Below, piece after piece: positions 8,374 to 17,170 of a DNA stretch of 64,000 nucleotides; the first letter of the stretch is position 1, and each line of letters opens with the position of its first letter. The position numbers were made by a program, and so were the translations under genes. A model generated the notes under the pieces. It searched no databases, was not told the DNA's origin, and saw nothing but the letters and a program-made list of their open reading frames with translations. The stretch covers positions 248,001-312,000 of the forward strand of contig NZ_JAQZAM010000006.1 of the NCBI RefSeq assembly GCF_028737215.1, written 5' to 3'. The DNA is from Actinomycetospora chibensis (lineage in GTDB: Bacteria > Actinomycetota > Actinomycetes > Mycobacteriales > Pseudonocardiaceae).

Positions 8374-9198
8374 ATGGGACAGCTCGACGGGAAGGTCGCC
8401 TTCATCACCGGGGCAGCGCGGGGGCAGGGACGCAGCCACGCCCTGCGGCTCGCGCGGGAGGGCGCCGACATCATCGGCGTCGATCTCTGCGAGCAGGTCG
8501 GCACCGTGCAGTACGCGATGTCGACGCCCGAGGACCTCGCCCAGACCGCGAAGGAGGTCGAGGACCTCGACCGCCGGATCGTGACCCGCCAGGCCGACGT
8601 GCGCGACAAGCGTGGGCTGCAGGAGGCGTTCGACGCGGGGGTCGCGGAGCTCGGCCGGGTCGACATCATCCTGGCCAACGCGGGCATCGCGAACCAGGTC
8701 GGCGGCGAGCCCGACGACGAGGAGCGCGGCTGGCAGGACGTCATCGACATCAACCTCACCGGCGTCTACAACACGGTGCGGGTGGCAGCGCCGCGGATGA
8801 TCGAGCAGGGCGACGGCGGCGCGATCGTGCTGACGAGCTCCACCCAGGGCCTCTCCGGGCGTGGCGGCGACGGGGGCGGGGCAATGAGCGGCTACGCGGC
8901 CGCCAAGCACGGGGTCGTCGGCCTGATGCGGACGTTCGCGCACTGGCTCGCGCCGCACAGCATCCGCGTCAACACCGTGCACCCCACCGGCGTGAACACG
9001 CCGATGGTCGTGAACCCGCAGCTCGAGGCGTGGATGGCGGCGAACCCCGAGAAGGGCGACGCGCTGGCCAACCTGCTGCCGGTCGAGATGGTGGAGGCCG
9101 TCGACATCTCGAACGCGATCCTCTATCTGGTGAGCGACGCCGGGCGCTACGTCAGCGGCGTGACCCTGCCGGTCGACGCGGGGTTCAGCGTCAAGTGA
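8374..9198 (+). CDS. Mycofactocin-coupled SDR family oxidoreductase
   Basis: This is a 274-aa short-chain dehydrogenase. The dinucleotide motif TGAARGQG (12-19), NAG at 102-104, Ser about 155 and the YxxxK pair Y174/K178 are all present. The NAD-binding region 'GQGRSHALRLAREGADIIGVD' and the long insertion after the second strand match the mycofactocin-coupled SDR subfamily, whose NAD(H) is held in the enzyme and re-oxidised by mycofactocin. The substrate is probably an alcohol. ATG 8374 has an AAGGAG ribosome site. The end overlaps the MoxR gene by GTGA. Confidence 0.88.
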   Translation: MGQLDGKVAFITGAARGQGRSHALRLAREGADIIGVDLCEQVGTVQYAMSTPEDLAQTAKEVEDLDRRIVTRQADVRDKRGLQEAFDAGVAELGRVDIILANAGIANQVGGEPDDEERGWQDVIDINLTGVYNTVRVAAPRMIEQGDGGAIVLTSSTQGLSGRGGDGGGAMSGYAAAKHGVVGLMRTFAHWLAPHSIRVNTVHPTGVNTPMVVNPQLEAWMAANPEKGDALANLLPVEMVEAVDISNAILYLVSDAGRYVSGVTLPVDAGFSVK

Positions 9199-10082
9199 CG
9201 GACGACCTCGTGGGCGTCCGGGAGAAGGTCGCCGCGCGGGTGGTCGGCCGGGAGCGGGAGCTCGACCTGCTCCTGGCCGCCGTCGCGGCCGGGCGCGACG
9301 TGCTGCTCGAGGGCCCGCCGGGGACGTCGAAGTCGACGATCCTCGCAGCGATCACCGCGGAGTGGGACGTGCCGCTGGTGTTCGTCGAGGGGAACGCCGA
9401 CCTCACCCCGACCCGGCTGGTGGGCCACCACAGCCCGGCCCGGGTGCTGCGCGAGGACTACTCCGCCGACACCTTCGTGCCCGGGCCCCTGCTCGACGCG
9501 ATGCGCTCGGGCGGCTTCCTCTACGTCGAGGAGTTCAACCGCGCGCCGGAGGACACCCTCAACACCCTGCTCACGGCGATGGCCGAGCGCCGGATCGCCG
9601 TGCCGCGCGTCGGCACCGTCGAGGCCATGCCGTCGTTCCGGGTCGTCGCGACCATGAACCCCTACGACACGATCGGCACGACGCGGCTCTCGACGTCGGT
9701 GAGCGACCGGCTGTGCCGCCTCGCCGTCGGCTACCAGGACGCGGCCGCCGAGCGGGCGATCGTCGCGGTCCGCACCGACCTGGAGCAGCCGCAGCTGATC
9801 GCCGACGCGGTGGCCCTCACCCGGGCCACGCGGGAGCACGAGGCGATCCGGCAGGGCAGCAGCGTGCGCGGAGCGATCGACCTCGCGCTCGTGGTCGACC
9901 GCCTGGCCCGGCTGCGCGGCGACACCGATCCGTACGCGGACCTCGTCCTCGACGGCATGCTGCTCGCGCTCTCGGGACGCATCCACCTCGACGAGGTCGT
10001 GGAGGCGACGCCGGAGAACGTGCTGCGCTCGATCTGGGAGTCGTACTTCGTGCTCGACCCGGCGCGCGCCGAGCCGGGTTGA
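9195..10082 (+). CDS. MoxR-family AAA+ ATPase
   Basis: This is a 295-aa MoxR-type AAA+ ATPase. Walker A is GPPGTSKST (40-48), Walker B lies in 'GGFLYVEEFNRAPEDTLNTL', and sensor 1 is 'VVATMNPYD'. MoxR ATPases act as chaperones that load cofactors or metals or assemble protein complexes, working with a VWA-domain partner; that partner is the next gene. GTG 9195 overlaps the SDR stop. The pair resembles CoxD/CoxE and NorQ/NorD systems, but no metalloenzyme client is visible in the window. Confidence 0.88.
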   Translation: MTDDLVGVREKVAARVVGRERELDLLLAAVAAGRDVLLEGPPGTSKSTILAAITAEWDVPLVFVEGNADLTPTRLVGHHSPARVLREDYSADTFVPGPLLDAMRSGGFLYVEEFNRAPEDTLNTLLTAMAERRIAVPRVGTVEAMPSFRVVATMNPYDTIGTTRLSTSVSDRLCRLAVGYQDAAAERAIVAVRTDLEQPQLIADAVALTRATREHEAIRQGSSVRGAIDLALVVDRLARLRGDTDPYADLVLDGMLLALSGRIHLDEVVEATPENVLRSIWESYFVLDPARAEPG

Positions 10083-10130
10083 AAGCAGGTCGCAGCCGAG
10101 GGACCGGTCACCCGGCGGGCGAGGCGGCCG

Positions 10131-11039
10131 TTGCGCCGGAAGCCGAAGCAACTCAGCGAGGAGCCGGCGCTCTACGAGCGGGGCGGCGCGGGCGGCGGGC
10201 TCGTGCTCTCCGACGGCACCCGGCGCCGGCGTCGTCGCGACCGATCGGCCGGCGGCCCGACCGCGCCCGGGGCGTCCGACGAGCCCGCCGAGGTGGTGCC
10301 ACTGGAGGAGCTGGGTGACCGCCCCGAGGACGCCGTCGCCCGCGAGCGCCTGCGGCGGATCGCCCGCCGGCTCGCCCTGCGCCGCCCCCACGAGGCGGAC
10401 GCGACCGGGACCGCGGGCGAGCTCGTCAGCGCGCGGTGGCACGGCGCGGGCGACGACCTCGACCTGGACGCGACGCTCGAGGTGCTCGCCGCGAACCCGA
10501 TGCCCACCGACGAGGACCTGATCGTCCGCGAGCGTCGTCGCAGCGCGCGGACGGTGGTGCTCGCCGTCGACGTCTCGGGGTCGATGACCGGGGAGCGCGC
10601 GCTGACCGCGGCCGCCACCGTCGGCGCCCTGGCCGGCGAACTGGGTCGCGACCGGCTCGCGGTGCTCGCGTTCTGGTCCGACGCCGCGGTGCTCGTGCGC
10701 CCCGGCGAGCGCGTCGCCCCGCTCGCGGTGCTCGACCTGCTGCTGCGCGTGCCCACCCGCGGGCTGACCAACGTCGCCTTCGCGCTCACCACCGCAGCGC
10801 GGATGGTCGGCGCGACGCGCGACGCGCGGGTGCTGCTGCTCTCCGACGCCGTGCACAACGCGGGCCCCGATCCCCGCGGCGTCGCCGCCCGGCTGCCGCG
10901 CCTCGACGTGCTGCTCGACGTCTCCGGTGAGCGCGACGTCGAGCTCGGTCGCGACCTCGCGCGCGCCGGCCGGGGTCGGTGCCGACCGGTGCGCGATCAC
11001 ACCGACGTCGCGCCGGCCCTGACGACGATCTTCACCTGA
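10131..11039 (+). CDS. VWA domain (CoxE-like) protein, partner of MoxR
   Basis: About 302 aa. A basic, disordered N-terminus is followed by a linker with 'VVPLEELGDRPEDAVARERL' and a C-terminal von Willebrand factor A domain. The MIDAS motif DVSGSM is present, with the downstream Thr in 'TRGLTNVAFAL' and the Asp in 'LLLSDAVHN'. VWA proteins paired with MoxR bind metal-dependent ligands and help assemble or activate client complexes. The start is uncertain; TTG 10131 is the first candidate and a start further in is possible. The 3' end overlaps the convergent DUF998 gene by 8 bp. Confidence 0.78.
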   Translation: MRRKPKQLSEEPALYERGGAGGGLVLSDGTRRRRRRDRSAGGPTAPGASDEPAEVVPLEELGDRPEDAVARERLRRIARRLALRRPHEADATGTAGELVSARWHGAGDDLDLDATLEVLAANPMPTDEDLIVRERRRSARTVVLAVDVSGSMTGERALTAAATVGALAGELGRDRLAVLAFWSDAAVLVRPGERVAPLAVLDLLLRVPTRGLTNVAFALTTAARMVGATRDARVLLLSDAVHNAGPDPRGVAARLPRLDVLLDVSGERDVELGRDLARAGRGRCRPVRDHTDVAPALTTIFT

Positions 11040-12234
11040 CGGGCCGGTGCGTGAGCAGCGCCGCGGCCACCACGACCGGCCACACCGACTGCACCAGCAT
11101 CACGATGCGCTGCGACGACCCGTACCAGGTGCCGCCGGTGATCAGCTGCACCGTGAACCAGGCCACGAGGACGGCCAGCACGACGACGACGGTCGCGGAC
11201 CCTCGCCGCAGCCACGGCGGCGCCGACGGCGAGAACGCGAGCCCCAGCGGCCAGAGCGAGTAGGCCAGCCACGCCAGGCCTGCGGCCACCATGTGCACCG
11301 CGGAGTAGCCGCCCACCGGCTGGGGGTTCAGCGCCGCGACGAGCAGCATCACCCCGGCCGTGCCGAGGAGCACCCAGGCGGCCGAGGGCACGCGCGGACG
11401 CAGACCCGCCGCGACGAGCACGTGCAGCACGGCGGCGACGCCGAGGGTGGCCGCCATGATCCACCGGCTCGTCGCGGCGAGACCGGAGAGCGCGCTCAGC
11501 GACTGGTTCCACGGGTCGGGCCCTGGCCACGCGGACTGGGCGGCCCCGAGACCGACGACGAGCACCACCGGGGCGAGCACGGCGAGCGCGAGCGTCGTCC
11601 ACCCGGCCCCGCCCCACGGGCGTCCCATGGGTCCGCGCCACGACGCGACCGCGACCCGGACCGGCCAGACCGTCTGCACCAGGAGGATCGCGCGCTCGGC
11701 GGCGCCGAGCCACGTGCCGTCGGTCCACGCCTGCGCGCACAGCCAGCCCAGGGCCGCCGCCATGGCCGCGAGCGCGACGGCCGAGTCCCGTCGCAGGCCG
11801 GGGTCGAGGCCGCGATCGGCGGCGAGCGGGACCGTCCAGGCGATGAAGGCGAGCAGGCCGGTGACCGTCGCCGTCATGTGGATCGTCGAGCTGCCGTGCG
11901 CCGGCTGGGCGGCCAGGGCGGCGACGACCACGGCCACGCCGCCGACACCCAGGAGCAGGCGTGCCGGGCGCGGAACGTGGCGCAGCCCGAGGGCCACGAC
12001 CAGGTAGATCACGCCCATGGCGGCCAGGACCGTGGCCATGATCCACCGGTCGGTCGCCCCACGGCCGGCGAGCGTGCTGACGGTCTGCCCGACCGCGTCG
12101 TAGGTGCCCGGCGGCTGCACGGACTCCGCGACCAGCCCGCCGACGACCAGCAGGAGGGGCGCCGTGACGGCGAGCGCCACCAGGACCGGACCCCGCAGGC
12201 GCTCGCGAGGAGCCTCCGTGGTCACCACTGACAT
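11032..12234 (-). CDS. DUF998 membrane protein, two tandem copies
   Basis: This is a 400-aa protein with about twelve hydrophobic helices. It consists of two similar halves. Each begins with a 'LLVVGG...VQPPGTYDAVGQTVSTLAG' type loop (second half 'QSAWPGPDPWNQSLSALSG') followed by 'ATDRWIMA' or 'ATSRWIMA' and later a 'HMTATVTGLLA' or 'HMVAAGLAWLA' helix. Each half therefore corresponds to one DUF998 domain of about 200 aa, duplicated and fused. Function is unknown; related proteins are predicted integral-membrane proteins. ATG 12234 is chosen because GGAAGGGGGG lies just upstream. The 245 bp between it and the AraC gene hold nothing recognisable. Confidence 0.8.
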   Translation of the reverse strand: MSVVTTEAPRERLRGPVLVALAVTAPLLLVVGGLVAESVQPPGTYDAVGQTVSTLAGRGATDRWIMATVLAAMGVIYLVVALGLRHVPRPARLLLGVGGVAVVVAALAAQPAHGSSTIHMTATVTGLLAFIAWTVPLAADRGLDPGLRRDSAVALAAMAAALGWLCAQAWTDGTWLGAAERAILLVQTVWPVRVAVASWRGPMGRPWGGAGWTTLALAVLAPVVLVVGLGAAQSAWPGPDPWNQSLSALSGLAATSRWIMAATLGVAAVLHVLVAAGLRPRVPSAAWVLLGTAGVMLLVAALNPQPVGGYSAVHMVAAGLAWLAYSLWPLGLAFSPSAPPWLRRGSATVVVVLAVLVAWFTVQLITGGTWYGSSQRIVMLVQSVWPVVVAAALLTHRPVR

Positions 12235-12479
12235 GCTCGGCCCCCCTTCCGCTCGTCTCGACGCGGCGACTACCCCATGATCTCGCGGCGGCACACCCAC
12301 GCTGCACGGTCACCCCTCCGGTGCGCGCAGCATGAGCCATGTGGGCGGTCCGACACGGTTCGAGCGGAGCTCGGGCAGTGGCGTCCGGCGCCCCCGGAGA
12401 TCACCAGTGCACCAGACACCCGGATCGCGCGTCCGAGGTGCTTCTCGCACTGCTGATCATCGCGAGGGAGCCCGGCGGA

Positions 12480-13439
12480 TCAGCGACCCAACGTCGCGCT
12501 CGGCGTCTCGCCGAAGCGGGCGCGGTACTCGGCGGCGAAGCGGCCCGCGTGGGCGAAGCCGTGCCGGTGGGCGACGTCGGCGACCGTTGTGGCGGCACCC
12601 GGGTCGAGGGCGAGGAGATCGGCGCGCGCGGCGTCGAGGCGCCGTCGTCGCAGGTAGGTGACCGGCCCGACGCCGAACTCCGCGTGGAAGATCGTGCGCA
12701 GCGTGCGCTCGCTGACCCCGGTGAGCCGGGCGAGCTCGGGCGCCGTCGGCGGGCACGCGGGGTCCTCGGCGGCGCGCTCGAGGACGCGGCGCACGACCGT
12801 CGACGACACCGGCGGCGCGGGCGCGTGCAGGGCCTCGCTGAACGAGTGCGGGTGGCCGAGCAGCAGCGTCGTGCACACCAGGGTCTTGAGCGACGACCAC
12901 ACCCGCGCCGGCGGTCCCTCGGCGCCGGCGGCGGCGCAGGTGCTGCGGACCAGCTCGGCGGGCCCGCCCAGGGCGCCGCGGACCCGGGGCGCCTCGAGGT
13001 CGAAGGCCACCGGCCGCTCGGGCGCGCGCCCGAGCAGCGTTGCCAGCTCGCGCTCGAGGTCGTCCCGGGCGATCTTGAGCACGAGCAGCTCGAGGCCCGG
13101 GTCCCACTGCATCGTCAGCGGCCCGGACGACGAGAACACCGCGCCGGTCGTCCGGTCGGCACGCACGCGCATGCCCCGGTGCTCGGCGCGGAAGCCGCCG
13201 CGCGAGGGCAGGTGCACGGTGGCGAAGTCGTCGAGGGGATGGGAGCGGATCTCGACCTCGGCGCCGTAGGAGAACCGCAGCAGGCCCAGCCCGTCGCCCC
13301 CCACCCACCCGACGTCGGCGCGGAACGGGGCACCGCGGCGGTCGACCGTCATCCGGTGCCCGGTCATCAGCCGCTCGGTGCGCTCGTGGGCGTCCTCGGG
13401 GTCGTCGGTGCGGAACCCGCCCCGGAGCACTGGCGCCAC
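12480..13439 (-). CDS. AraC-family transcriptional regulator
   Basis: This is a 319-aa protein. An N-terminal sensor domain of about 190 aa (AraC-binding-like beta fold) is followed by a C-terminal double-HTH AraC DNA-binding domain, 'TAPELARLTGVSERTLRTIF' and 'TVADVAHRHGFAHAGRFAAEY', ending 'RFGETPSATLGR'. GTG 13439 is preferred because a GGGAGGTG ribosome site sits five bases upstream; more distal starts give an implausible basic leader. It is transcribed divergently from the PEP-enzyme/MetE-like operon and is probably its substrate-responsive activator. Confidence 0.88.
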   Translation of the reverse strand: MAPVLRGGFRTDDPEDAHERTERLMTGHRMTVDRRGAPFRADVGWVGGDGLGLLRFSYGAEVEIRSHPLDDFATVHLPSRGGFRAEHRGMRVRADRTTGAVFSSSGPLTMQWDPGLELLVLKIARDDLERELATLLGRAPERPVAFDLEAPRVRGALGGPAELVRSTCAAAGAEGPPARVWSSLKTLVCTTLLLGHPHSFSEALHAPAPPVSSTVVRRVLERAAEDPACPPTAPELARLTGVSERTLRTIFHAEFGVGPVTYLRRRRLDAARADLLALDPGAATTVADVAHRHGFAHAGRFAAEYRARFGETPSATLGR

Positions 13440-13587
13440 AAAAGCACCTCCCTTCGCGCAGTGACCCAGACCACTGGGCCGGCGACCGGGTGTCAAGGCG
13501 CCGGAAGAGGACGTCCCTCGCCGGAAGCGGCTACCGGCCCGCACGACCCGCTCCTACGTTCGGGACCACCGCTGAACCCACGAGGAC
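13440..13587. promoter_or_regulatory. Divergent promoter region with inverted repeat
   Basis: This 148-bp region separates the AraC gene from the operon starting at 13588. It holds a perfect inverted repeat CCCAG-ACCA-CTGGG (13465-13478), a candidate binding site close to the regulator start. A TACGTT hexamer at 13555-13560 fits the actinobacterial -10 pattern TANNNT and would place the operon transcript start near 13567. Assignment to the AraC protein is inference. Confidence 0.45.
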
Positions 13588-15330
13588 GTGACGCCGGTGT
13601 CGAACGAGACCGTCATCCCGCTCGGCGAGTACGCCGACGGCGACTTCTACCCGGGGTACGAGCCGCGCCTGGAGTCCCGGCCGTTCCTCGCCGAGCCGTT
13701 GGCGCCCTTCACCCGCGAGGACGAGTCGCGGTTCTGGATGCGCGACTCGCAGCACTTCTCCGAGGGCATCACCCCGGCGAGCATGGGCCTGCTCGAGGAC
13801 GCCCAGACCTGGGGCACGCAGTACGGCGCCGAGATCGTCGGCATCCCGCCGACCGCCGGCATGGTCAACCGCATCGCCGGCGTGCACGTCTACCTGGGTC
13901 AGTGCCCGATCACCTCACCGTGGCAGATCGGCACCCGCGCCGAACGCTTCGGTGCCTTCGCCGGGCCCCGCCTCGCCGACTTCGCGACGTACTGGGCGGG
14001 CTACCGCGCCGAGCTCGAGGCCGCGTACGCGCACTTCGACGGGCTCGACGTCGACGCCTTGTCGCTCGACGAGCTGCACGACGCCCTGAAGGACGCGCAC
14101 GCCTTCCACCGCCGCGGGTGGGGCGTGCACTTCGAGGTCATGTACCTGCTCGCGGCCAACTACGTCGGCTTCTTCCAGCTCGCCACCGACCTCGGGCTCG
14201 ACACCGGGCAGATCGCGCAGTGGCTGGCCGGCGAGGAGACGTCGTACCTGCACACCGACGCCGAGCTCTGGCGCCTCGCCGGGCGGGCCCGCGAGCTGGA
14301 CGTCGCCGCCGCGCTCACCGAGCCCACCGTCGAGGCCGTCCGGGCGGCGCTCGACGCGGCACCGCAGGGCACGACGTGGTGGGCGGAGTTCGAGGCGTTC
14401 CTCGAGGTGTGGGGCCAGCGCACCGACGAGACCGCGACGATGGACCGGCCGTCGTGGGCCGAGCACCCGGCCACCCCGCTGGCGTCGATCCGGGAGTTCC
14501 TCACCCGGCCCGAGGGCCACGACTTCGCCGCCGCCCGCCGGGACGTGCTCGCCGAGCGGGACCGGCTCGTCGACTCCGCGCGCGCGACCCTCACCGAGGA
14601 GGGGCGGGTCGCCTTCGACCAGGCGCTGGCCTCCAACCGGTCCGCGAACTTCGTGTGGTGGAACGAGGAGCACAACTTCCTCATCGACCGGCGCATCCAC
14701 CTGCCGGTGCGCCGGCTGACCCTCGCCGTCGCCGACCGCCTCGTCGCCGACGGGCGCCTCGGCGCGCGCGAGGACGTCTTCTTCCTCTTCCGCCACGAGC
14801 TGCTCGACATGCTCGCCGGCGGCGGGCCGTCGGACGTCCCGGCGCTCGTCGTCGCCCGCCGCGACTACTACGACCACTGGTCGGCCCGGGGCAGCGAGCT
14901 GCCGCCCGTCGTCGGGAACGTCCCCGACGCCGTCCACGACCCGATCATGACCGAGCTCTTCGGGCTGACCCCCGAGTACTTCGCCACGATCAAGGCGCAG
15001 GGCACGGCGAAGTCCCTGAGCGGCTTCGCGGCCGGGCGCGGCACCGTCGTCGGCACCGCCCGCGTGGTGCGCGCGGCGCAGGACATCGACCAGGTCCGAG
15101 ACGGCGACGTCCTGGTCTGCGGCGGCACGACCACCGAGTGGACGCCGGTGTTCGGGCTGGTCGTCGGATGCGTCACCGACACCGGTGGCACCCTGAGCCA
15201 CACCGCGATCATCGCCCGCGAGTACGGCATCCCGTGCGTCGTCGGCACCGGCGTCGCCACGTCCACGATCAGCACCGGCGACCGGGTGCGCATCGACGGC
15301 GACCGCGGCGTCGTGGAGGTCCTGGCGTGA
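13588..15330 (+). CDS. PEP-utilising enzyme, phosphohistidine (mobile) domain protein
   Basis: This is a 580-aa protein. A long helical region ('FHRRGWGVHFEVMYLLAANYVGFF') precedes a C-terminal swivelling phosphohistidine domain with 'DTGGTLSHTAIIAREYGIPC'; the phospho-accepting residue is H538. It lacks the ATP-grasp (PPDK N-terminal) domain needed to load the histidine, and so resembles the PpsA subunit of phenylphosphate synthase or the central part of rifampin phosphotransferase rather than a full PEP synthase. It likely transfers a phosphoryl group to a small organic substrate. No ATP-grasp partner is seen nearby. GTG 13588 or GTG 13597 could start it. It overlaps the next gene by GTGA. 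Confidence 0.8.
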   Translation: MTPVSNETVIPLGEYADGDFYPGYEPRLESRPFLAEPLAPFTREDESRFWMRDSQHFSEGITPASMGLLEDAQTWGTQYGAEIVGIPPTAGMVNRIAGVHVYLGQCPITSPWQIGTRAERFGAFAGPRLADFATYWAGYRAELEAAYAHFDGLDVDALSLDELHDALKDAHAFHRRGWGVHFEVMYLLAANYVGFFQLATDLGLDTGQIAQWLAGEETSYLHTDAELWRLAGRARELDVAAALTEPTVEAVRAALDAAPQGTTWWAEFEAFLEVWGQRTDETATMDRPSWAEHPATPLASIREFLTRPEGHDFAAARRDVLAERDRLVDSARATLTEEGRVAFDQALASNRSANFVWWNEEHNFLIDRRIHLPVRRLTLAVADRLVADGRLGAREDVFFLFRHELLDMLAGGGPSDVPALVVARRDYYDHWSARGSELPPVVGNVPDAVHDPIMTELFGLTPEYFATIKAQGTAKSLSGFAAGRGTVVGTARVVRAAQDIDQVRDGDVLVCGGTTTEWTPVFGLVVGCVTDTGGTLSHTAIIAREYGIPCVVGTGVATSTISTGDRVRIDGDRGVVEVLA

Positions 15331-16142
15331 CGGATCTCGATCTGGAGGCCCTCGCGGGCACGGCCGAGCGCGCCGCCCGGGCCGGTGGCGCGGTGCTGCT
15401 CGAGTACCAGGACCGCGTGCTGGAGGTGACGCTCAAGGACGAGCGCGTCGACGTCAGCTCGTCGGCCGACCTCGCCGCGCAGGAGGCGGTGCTCGCCGCG
15501 ATCGCGGCCGAGCGTCCCGACGACGTCGTGGTCGGCGAGGAGTCGCCGTCGGACACGGGCGTCGCGTCGGAGGGCCTGGTCTGGTGGGTCGACCCGCTCG
15601 ACGGCTCCCGCGCCTACATCGACGGCTTCCCGTGGTTCGCGACGGCGGTGGCGATCACCGTGGGGGGCGAGCCGGTGGTCGCCGCGGTGTACGACCCGCT
15701 GCGCGACGAGCTCTACCGCGCGGTGCGCGGCGGCGGGGCGACGTGCAACGGGCGTCCGCTGCGGGTGGCGACCGCCGAGAAGGTCGCCGAGGTCGTCGTC
15801 ATCGTCCAGGCGCAGTCGTCCGACCCGGCCGTGATCGCCGAGTTCGCCCGGCTGATGCGGGCGATGCTCACCGTGTCGGCCGGGGTGCGCTTCCCCGGCG
15901 CCCCGGCGCTCGTGATGGCCCACATCGCCGCCGGTCACCTCGGCGGTTACGTCGAGCGCGACATGAACCCCTGGGACGTGGCGGGCGGGCGCCTGCTCAT
16001 CGAGGAGGCCGGCGGGCGCGTGACCGACTTCGAGGGCCGGACCCGGGACGCGTCGTCGCGCTACGACGTCGTCGCCAGCAACGGCGCGGTGCACGACGAG
16101 CTCGTCGCCGCCACCGGCATGCAGTTCGAGGAGGGCGGATGA
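15327..16142 (+). CDS. Inositol monophosphatase family protein
   Basis: This is a 271-aa metal-dependent phosphatase of the IMPase/CysQ/FBPase fold. All three metal-binding motifs are present: 'VVGEES', 'WWVDPLDGS' and 'MNPWDVAGG'. It hydrolyses a phosphate monoester; the substrate cannot be read from sequence. GTG 15327 overlaps the stop of the phosphotransfer-domain gene and its own stop overlaps the next gene, so all are co-translated. Its position between a phosphoryl-transfer protein and two MetE-like proteins suggests it removes a phosphate added earlier in the pathway. Confidence 0.88.
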   Translation: MTDLDLEALAGTAERAARAGGAVLLEYQDRVLEVTLKDERVDVSSSADLAAQEAVLAAIAAERPDDVVVGEESPSDTGVASEGLVWWVDPLDGSRAYIDGFPWFATAVAITVGGEPVVAAVYDPLRDELYRAVRGGGATCNGRPLRVATAEKVAEVVVIVQAQSSDPAVIAEFARLMRAMLTVSAGVRFPGAPALVMAHIAAGHLGGYVERDMNPWDVAGGRLLIEEAGGRVTDFEGRTRDASSRYDVVASNGAVHDELVAATGMQFEEGG

Positions 16143-17170
16143 CCGTCAACACCGAGATCGCAGTGACGACGACCGGCGGCTGGGCGCGCCCGGGCTGGTG
16201 GGACGTCATCGAGCCCGCTGAGGCCGCCGGGCGCTTCGGGCCCGACGACGAGCGCGAGCTCTACGACGACTACTGCCGCCTGGCGATCTCCGACCAGGAG
16301 CGCTGCGGGCTCGACATCGTCACCGACGGCGAGCACCGCAGGCGCGGCTGGATCGAGAACATCACCGCCGCGCTGCCGGGCCTGGTCCTGCAGCCGGCAC
16401 CTCGGCGGCTCGGCGCGCTGGGCTACGACATGCTCGACGTCTGGAAGGTCACCCAGCCCCTCGACGAGCTCGCGTGGATGTGGGACTTCGTCGGCGAGTA
16501 CCGCTTCCTGCGCGCGGCCACCGACCGGCGTCCGCGCGTCGGCATGCCCGGGCCCTACGGGATGACCACGGAGCTGGACTTCCGCGACGTCTACCCGTCG
16601 CGCAAGGCGTGCGCGGAGGCGCTGGTCCCGGCGCTCCGGGGCCACATCCGCGAGCTGCTCGACGCGGGCTGCGACTACATCCAGCTCGAGGAGCCGATCA
16701 CCCCGGCCGTCGCCGACGACGACCGGAGCCCGGCGTCGATGGTCGAGATCATCAACAAGGTGGTCGACGGCTTCGACGACTGCACCTTCACCGTCCACAT
16801 CTGCTTCGGCTCGTTCCGGCGCCTGCCCTACGCCAAGCGGACCTACCGGTGGCTCTTCCCGACGCTGCTCGACGCGAACGTCCACGGCTTCAGCCTGGAG
16901 TTCGGCGGGCGCGAGATGGCCGAGATCGACCTCGTCAGCCAGTGGGACCCGGGCCGCATCCTCTCGGCAGGCCTCGTCGACATCAAGACGCACTACGCCG
17001 AGACCCCCGACGACCTGGTCGAACGGCTCCACACCTGCCTGAAGTACCGGAACCCGGACGCCCTGGAGATCTCCACCGACTGCGGGCTGCGGCGCGTGCC
17101 GCGCAACCTGGCGATGGCCAAGATGACCGCCGCCGCCGAGGCGGCGAGGAGGGTGCGCCGCGATGGGTGA
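16139..17170 (+). CDS. Cobalamin-independent methionine synthase II-like protein (copy 1)
   Basis: This is a 343-aa zinc enzyme of the MetE C-terminal-domain fold. Zinc ligands are visible as His and Cys in 'TVHICFGS', Glu in 'FSLEFGG' and Cys in 'STDCGLRRV'; 'GCDYIQLEEP' is the usual substrate-side strand. At about 340 aa it lacks the MetE N-terminal half, like the stand-alone 'methionine synthase II' proteins and epoxyalkane:coenzyme M transferase. It probably moves an alkyl group to or from a thiol. ATG 16139 overlaps the phosphatase stop and is preceded by GAGGAGGG. The next gene overlaps by 8 bp. Confidence 0.85.
   Translation: MTVNTEIAVTTTGGWARPGWWDVIEPAEAAGRFGPDDERELYDDYCRLAISDQERCGLDIVTDGEHRRRGWIENITAALPGLVLQPAPRRLGALGYDMLDVWKVTQPLDELAWMWDFVGEYRFLRAATDRRPRVGMPGPYGMTTELDFRDVYPSRKACAEALVPALRGHIRELLDAGCDYIQLEEPITPAVADDDRSPASMVEIINKVVDGFDDCTFTVHICFGSFRRLPYAKRTYRWLFPTLLDANVHGFSLEFGGREMAEIDLVSQWDPGRILSAGLVDIKTHYAETPDDLVERLHTCLKYRNPDALEISTDCGLRRVPRNLAMAKMTAAAEAARRVRRDG

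Noticed and set aside
12452-12484. GCTGATC/GATCAGC inverted repeat at the end of the AraC gene as a terminator
   Set aside because: The arms are only 7 bp with a 19-base gap and overlap the coding end, which is within chance for this composition.
12339-16142. 1267-codon plus-strand frame across the AraC and PEP-enzyme genes
   Set aside because: Only its last 271 codons (from 15327) are the phosphatase. The rest is out of frame with two well-supported genes.
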